Origin: Trueperaceae bacterium
GTDB taxonomy: Bacteria > Deinococcota > Deinococci > Deinococcales > Trueperaceae
NCBI GenBank assembly: GCA_036381035.1
Contig: DASVDQ010000150.1
Location: forward strand, 1-64,000
Length of the DNA stretch: 64,000 nt
Direction of reading: 5' to 3'
Positions 61,507 through 64,000 of the stretch are shown one piece after another. The position numbers and the translations under genes are program-made. The notes under the pieces are model-generated. The model did no database searches. It had not been told where the DNA came from and saw only the letters and a list, made by a program, of their open reading frames with translations. How positions within the stretch are numbered: position 1 is the stretch's first letter; each line of letters opens with the position of its first letter.

Positions 61507-62849
61507 GCCTCGTCGAGGGCCGCCTGCGTCTCCTGCTGCGCCTGCGCGAGGGCGTCGGCGGCGGTCTGCTCGCCGTTGAGGACGCGGTTCACGGCGTCCG
61601 TCCACGCCTGCCTCACCTCGGCGCCCGCCGGGTTCGCGGGGATCGAGAAGGCGGCGTCCTGGACCTCGAGGATCACCTCGACGCCGCGGTCGAACGCCTC
61701 GTTGCCGCTCGGCTGGACGAGCTCGCCGAAGATGCGCTCGTCGGCGGCGAGGTTGCCGGTGTACGTGCCGGTGTAGGTCGCGCCCGACTCGGCGCGCAGC
61801 CTGGCGCGCTCCTGCGCCGCCGCGTACCAGGTGTCGGGATGGGTCATCGTGGCCATGAAGGCGCAGGCGGCGTCGGGGTTCGCGGCGCCCGCGGGGACCG
61901 CCCAGGCCGAGCCCGTCGCGAACGAGAGGACGTTGCCCTGCCTGTCGCGGAAGGGGGCGAAGGCCACGGGGGCGTCGGGCGAGGACTCGACGAGCACGTT
62001 CACGTACCACTGCTCCATCGGCCAGGCGCCGATCTGGTTGGACGCGACCTGGTTGCCGGCGCCGAAGAAGTCCCACGTGTCGCGGAAGGCCATGAACGGC
62101 CCGCGCCCGCCGGCCGCGTCGTGCAGGCCCGCGGCGAACTCGAGCGCCTCGACGGCCTCGGGGCTGTCGAGCATGGCCGTGCGACCGTCGTCGGAGACCA
62201 GCTGGCCGCCGTTGGCGCGCACCCACAGCGGGAAGAACTCGGGCAGCTTGGGGTCGAAGCCGATGCGCGTGACGTTCCCGCCGTCCACCGTGGTGAGCTG
62301 CTCGTTGAACCGCGCGATGGCTTCCCAGTCGCTGGTGTCGAGGTCCTCCAAGGCCATGCCCGCCTCGTCGAGCGCGGCGGTGTTGACGATCATCAGCACG
62401 ATGTTGTTGAACTCGGGCACACCGTAGACCGTGCCGTCGAGGGTGACGGGCTGCAGCGCGGCGGGGCGGAACTGGCTCACGTCGATGCCGGCCTGCTCGA
62501 TGCACTGGTCGAGGGGCTGCAGGGCGCCGCGCCTGGCGTACGTCGAGAGGTCGTCGCGGTTGAGGTACACGACGTCGGGCGGGTTGCCGGAGGCGATGGC
62601 CGTGAGGAGCTGCTGCTGGTCGATGGCGCCCTCGGTGAGCTGGAGGTTCACGTCGGGGTAGAGCTCCCTGAAGCGGTCCACGCGCACCGAGGCGATCTCG
62701 TCCGGCACGCCGAAGCCGAGCACCCGCAGGTCGCCGGAGGCCTCCATCTGCTGCGCCGCGGCCAGGCCCAGGCACGCCGCCAGGGCGAGGGCCGTGAGCG
62801 GGCGGCGGTACCGTGCCCGGTCCTCGTGGTCGTCCGGGTTGCGGTTCAT
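61494..62849 (-). CDS. Carbohydrate ABC transporter substrate-binding protein
   Basis: 451-aa extracellular solute-binding family 1 protein. Long charged n-region then signal peptide core PLTALALAACLGLAAAQ (no lipobox at the cleavage site, AxA-Q). Mature blocks: FRELYPDVNLQLTEGAIDQQQLLTAIASGNPPDVVYLN and FATGSAWAVPAGAANPDAACAFM. ATG at 62849 follows GGGAGGGACC; the ATG at 62861 overlaps that site. The ligand is not predictable. Confidence 0.9.
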   Translation of the reverse strand: MNRNPDDHEDRARYRRPLTALALAACLGLAAAQQMEASGDLRVLGFGVPDEIASVRVDRFRELYPDVNLQLTEGAIDQQQLLTAIASGNPPDVVYLNRDDLSTYARRGALQPLDQCIEQAGIDVSQFRPAALQPVTLDGTVYGVPEFNNIVLMIVNTAALDEAGMALEDLDTSDWEAIARFNEQLTTVDGGNVTRIGFDPKLPEFFPLWVRANGGQLVSDDGRTAMLDSPEAVEALEFAAGLHDAAGGRGPFMAFRDTWDFFGAGNQVASNQIGAWPMEQWYVNVLVESSPDAPVAFAPFRDRQGNVLSFATGSAWAVPAGAANPDAACAFMATMTHPDTWYAAAQERARLRAESGATYTGTYTGNLAADERIFGELVQPSGNEAFDRGVEVILEVQDAAFSIPANPAGAEVRQAWTDAVNRVLNGEQTAADALAQAQQETQAALDEAWAR

Positions 62850-63290
62850 GGTCCCTCCCATGGGTCTACCGGCGCGCCGCTTGGCACGGCGCCCACCCCG
62901 GCCCCGCCCCTCTGACCACGCCCGGTAGACAGCACTCCCCCCGCGCCCGGAACCCCGTGCTGCGCCGCGTTCCGCGCGGAGGCCTGTCTCTGCCAGCGTG
63001 ACCGGTCAGGCTTGGAGCCTTGGCTGTGACTCTAGGGCCTGGCGTGTGAGGCGCCTACTGCCTGGCATGAGAACCTTTCGTCCAGGCGGCGGCCGACGAG
63101 GACGCGCTTCTCATGGGCCTTCCGGGCCTCTGGGTCTTCCGGGTCTCCTTGCTCCTGCGGGTCTTCTGGGGCCCCGGCCCGAGGCGCGGCACGCCGCGCC
63201 CCCCGGCCCGCGGTGCGGCCCGGCGGGGGCCGCCCGCGACCGGTCGTCACCCGGGCGCCGTCGCCGCGCTCGACCGCGGCGACGGCGACG
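62850..63290. other. 441-bp gap: promoter side of sugar importer, short tandem repeats
   Basis: No convincing gene. The part next to the importer gene should hold its promoter. Around 63112-63172 the plus strand has an irregular 9-bp period (GGGCCTTCC, GGGCCTCTG, GGTCTTCCG-like), readable as a GLPGL collagen-like frame on one strand and PEDPE on the other; probably simple-sequence expansion. Confidence 0.4.

Positions 63291-64000
<710 letters not shown>

Noticed and set aside
63032-63250. 72-codon minus-strand frame with PEDPQEQGDPEDPE and a plus-strand collagen-like frame
   Set aside because: Both follow from a 9-bp DNA repeat; no ribosome site and no extended Gly-x-y run.

Overview
This is a very GC-rich (roughly 70-75% by eye), almost fully coding chromosomal window with no rRNA, tRNA, CRISPR array or insertion sequence that I can recognise. 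The gene content suggests a Deinococcota bacterium, probably near Truepera: a YojF/BshB2 bacillithiol pair, NucS next to endonuclease IV, a caa3-type oxidase, short HisG plus HisZ, aromatic-acid catabolism with Liv-type transport, and many leaderless TANNNT promoters 5-8 nt ahead of start codons. The lineage is an inference from content and style, not from a marker gene.

Layout. 0-2.6 kb: M24 peptidase (minus) divergent from yojF-bshB2. 2.7-6.3 kb: a NarL-type two-component system flanked by two membrane proteins that look like paralogues of each other. 6.4-10.1 kb: a 965-aa AAA/TPR ATPase divergent from an MBL hydrolase. 10.3-14.2 kb: a three-gene coiled-coil/membrane operon of unknown function, whose promoter shares a 12-bp palindromic element with the two-component operon. 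14.3-17.8 kb: translationally coupled proB-DUF4345-hisZ-hisG. 17.8-22.4 kb: asd, degV, a lipoprotein, comM. 22.4-28.9 kb: caa3 oxidase operon ctaCDE, a subunit IV-cytochrome c fusion, ctaG and a HAD hydrolase, preceded by two palindromic operator-like sites. 28.9-31.5 kb: a small unknown gene, then galT-ftsB-mscS. 31.6-33.05 kb: a lower-GC island with an LGFP-repeat protein. 33.06-35 kb: nucS and nfo back to back with overlapping promoters, then DUF378.

35.1-48.3 kb is a catabolic block on the minus strand: one long unit dapA-like, hpaG, hpaE, hpaB, hpaD, livK, livH, livMG fusion, livF for 4-hydroxyphenylacetate (homoprotocatechuate meta-cleavage), preceded by an M20 peptidase and a flavin reductase that probably serves HpaB. 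Divergent from it, 48.4-55.0 kb holds a PucR-type regulator translationally coupled to paaH, then a thiolase, paaK, a FlK-like thioesterase and an EthD-like protein, i.e. part of the phenylacetyl-CoA route; the ring epoxidase genes are not in this window. 55.1-59.6 kb: an MBL hydrolase and an ABC-2 exporter plus two-component system. 59.7-62.8 kb: a sugar ABC importer (binding protein and two permeases, no ATPase). The window closes inside arginine decarboxylase speA.

The most novel-looking items are the coiled-coil operon with its shared promoter element, the face-to-face nucS/nfo leaderless promoters, the twin palindromes ahead of the oxidase operon, the LGFP island, and the 18-bp tandem repeat that multiplies the bshB2 start codon.
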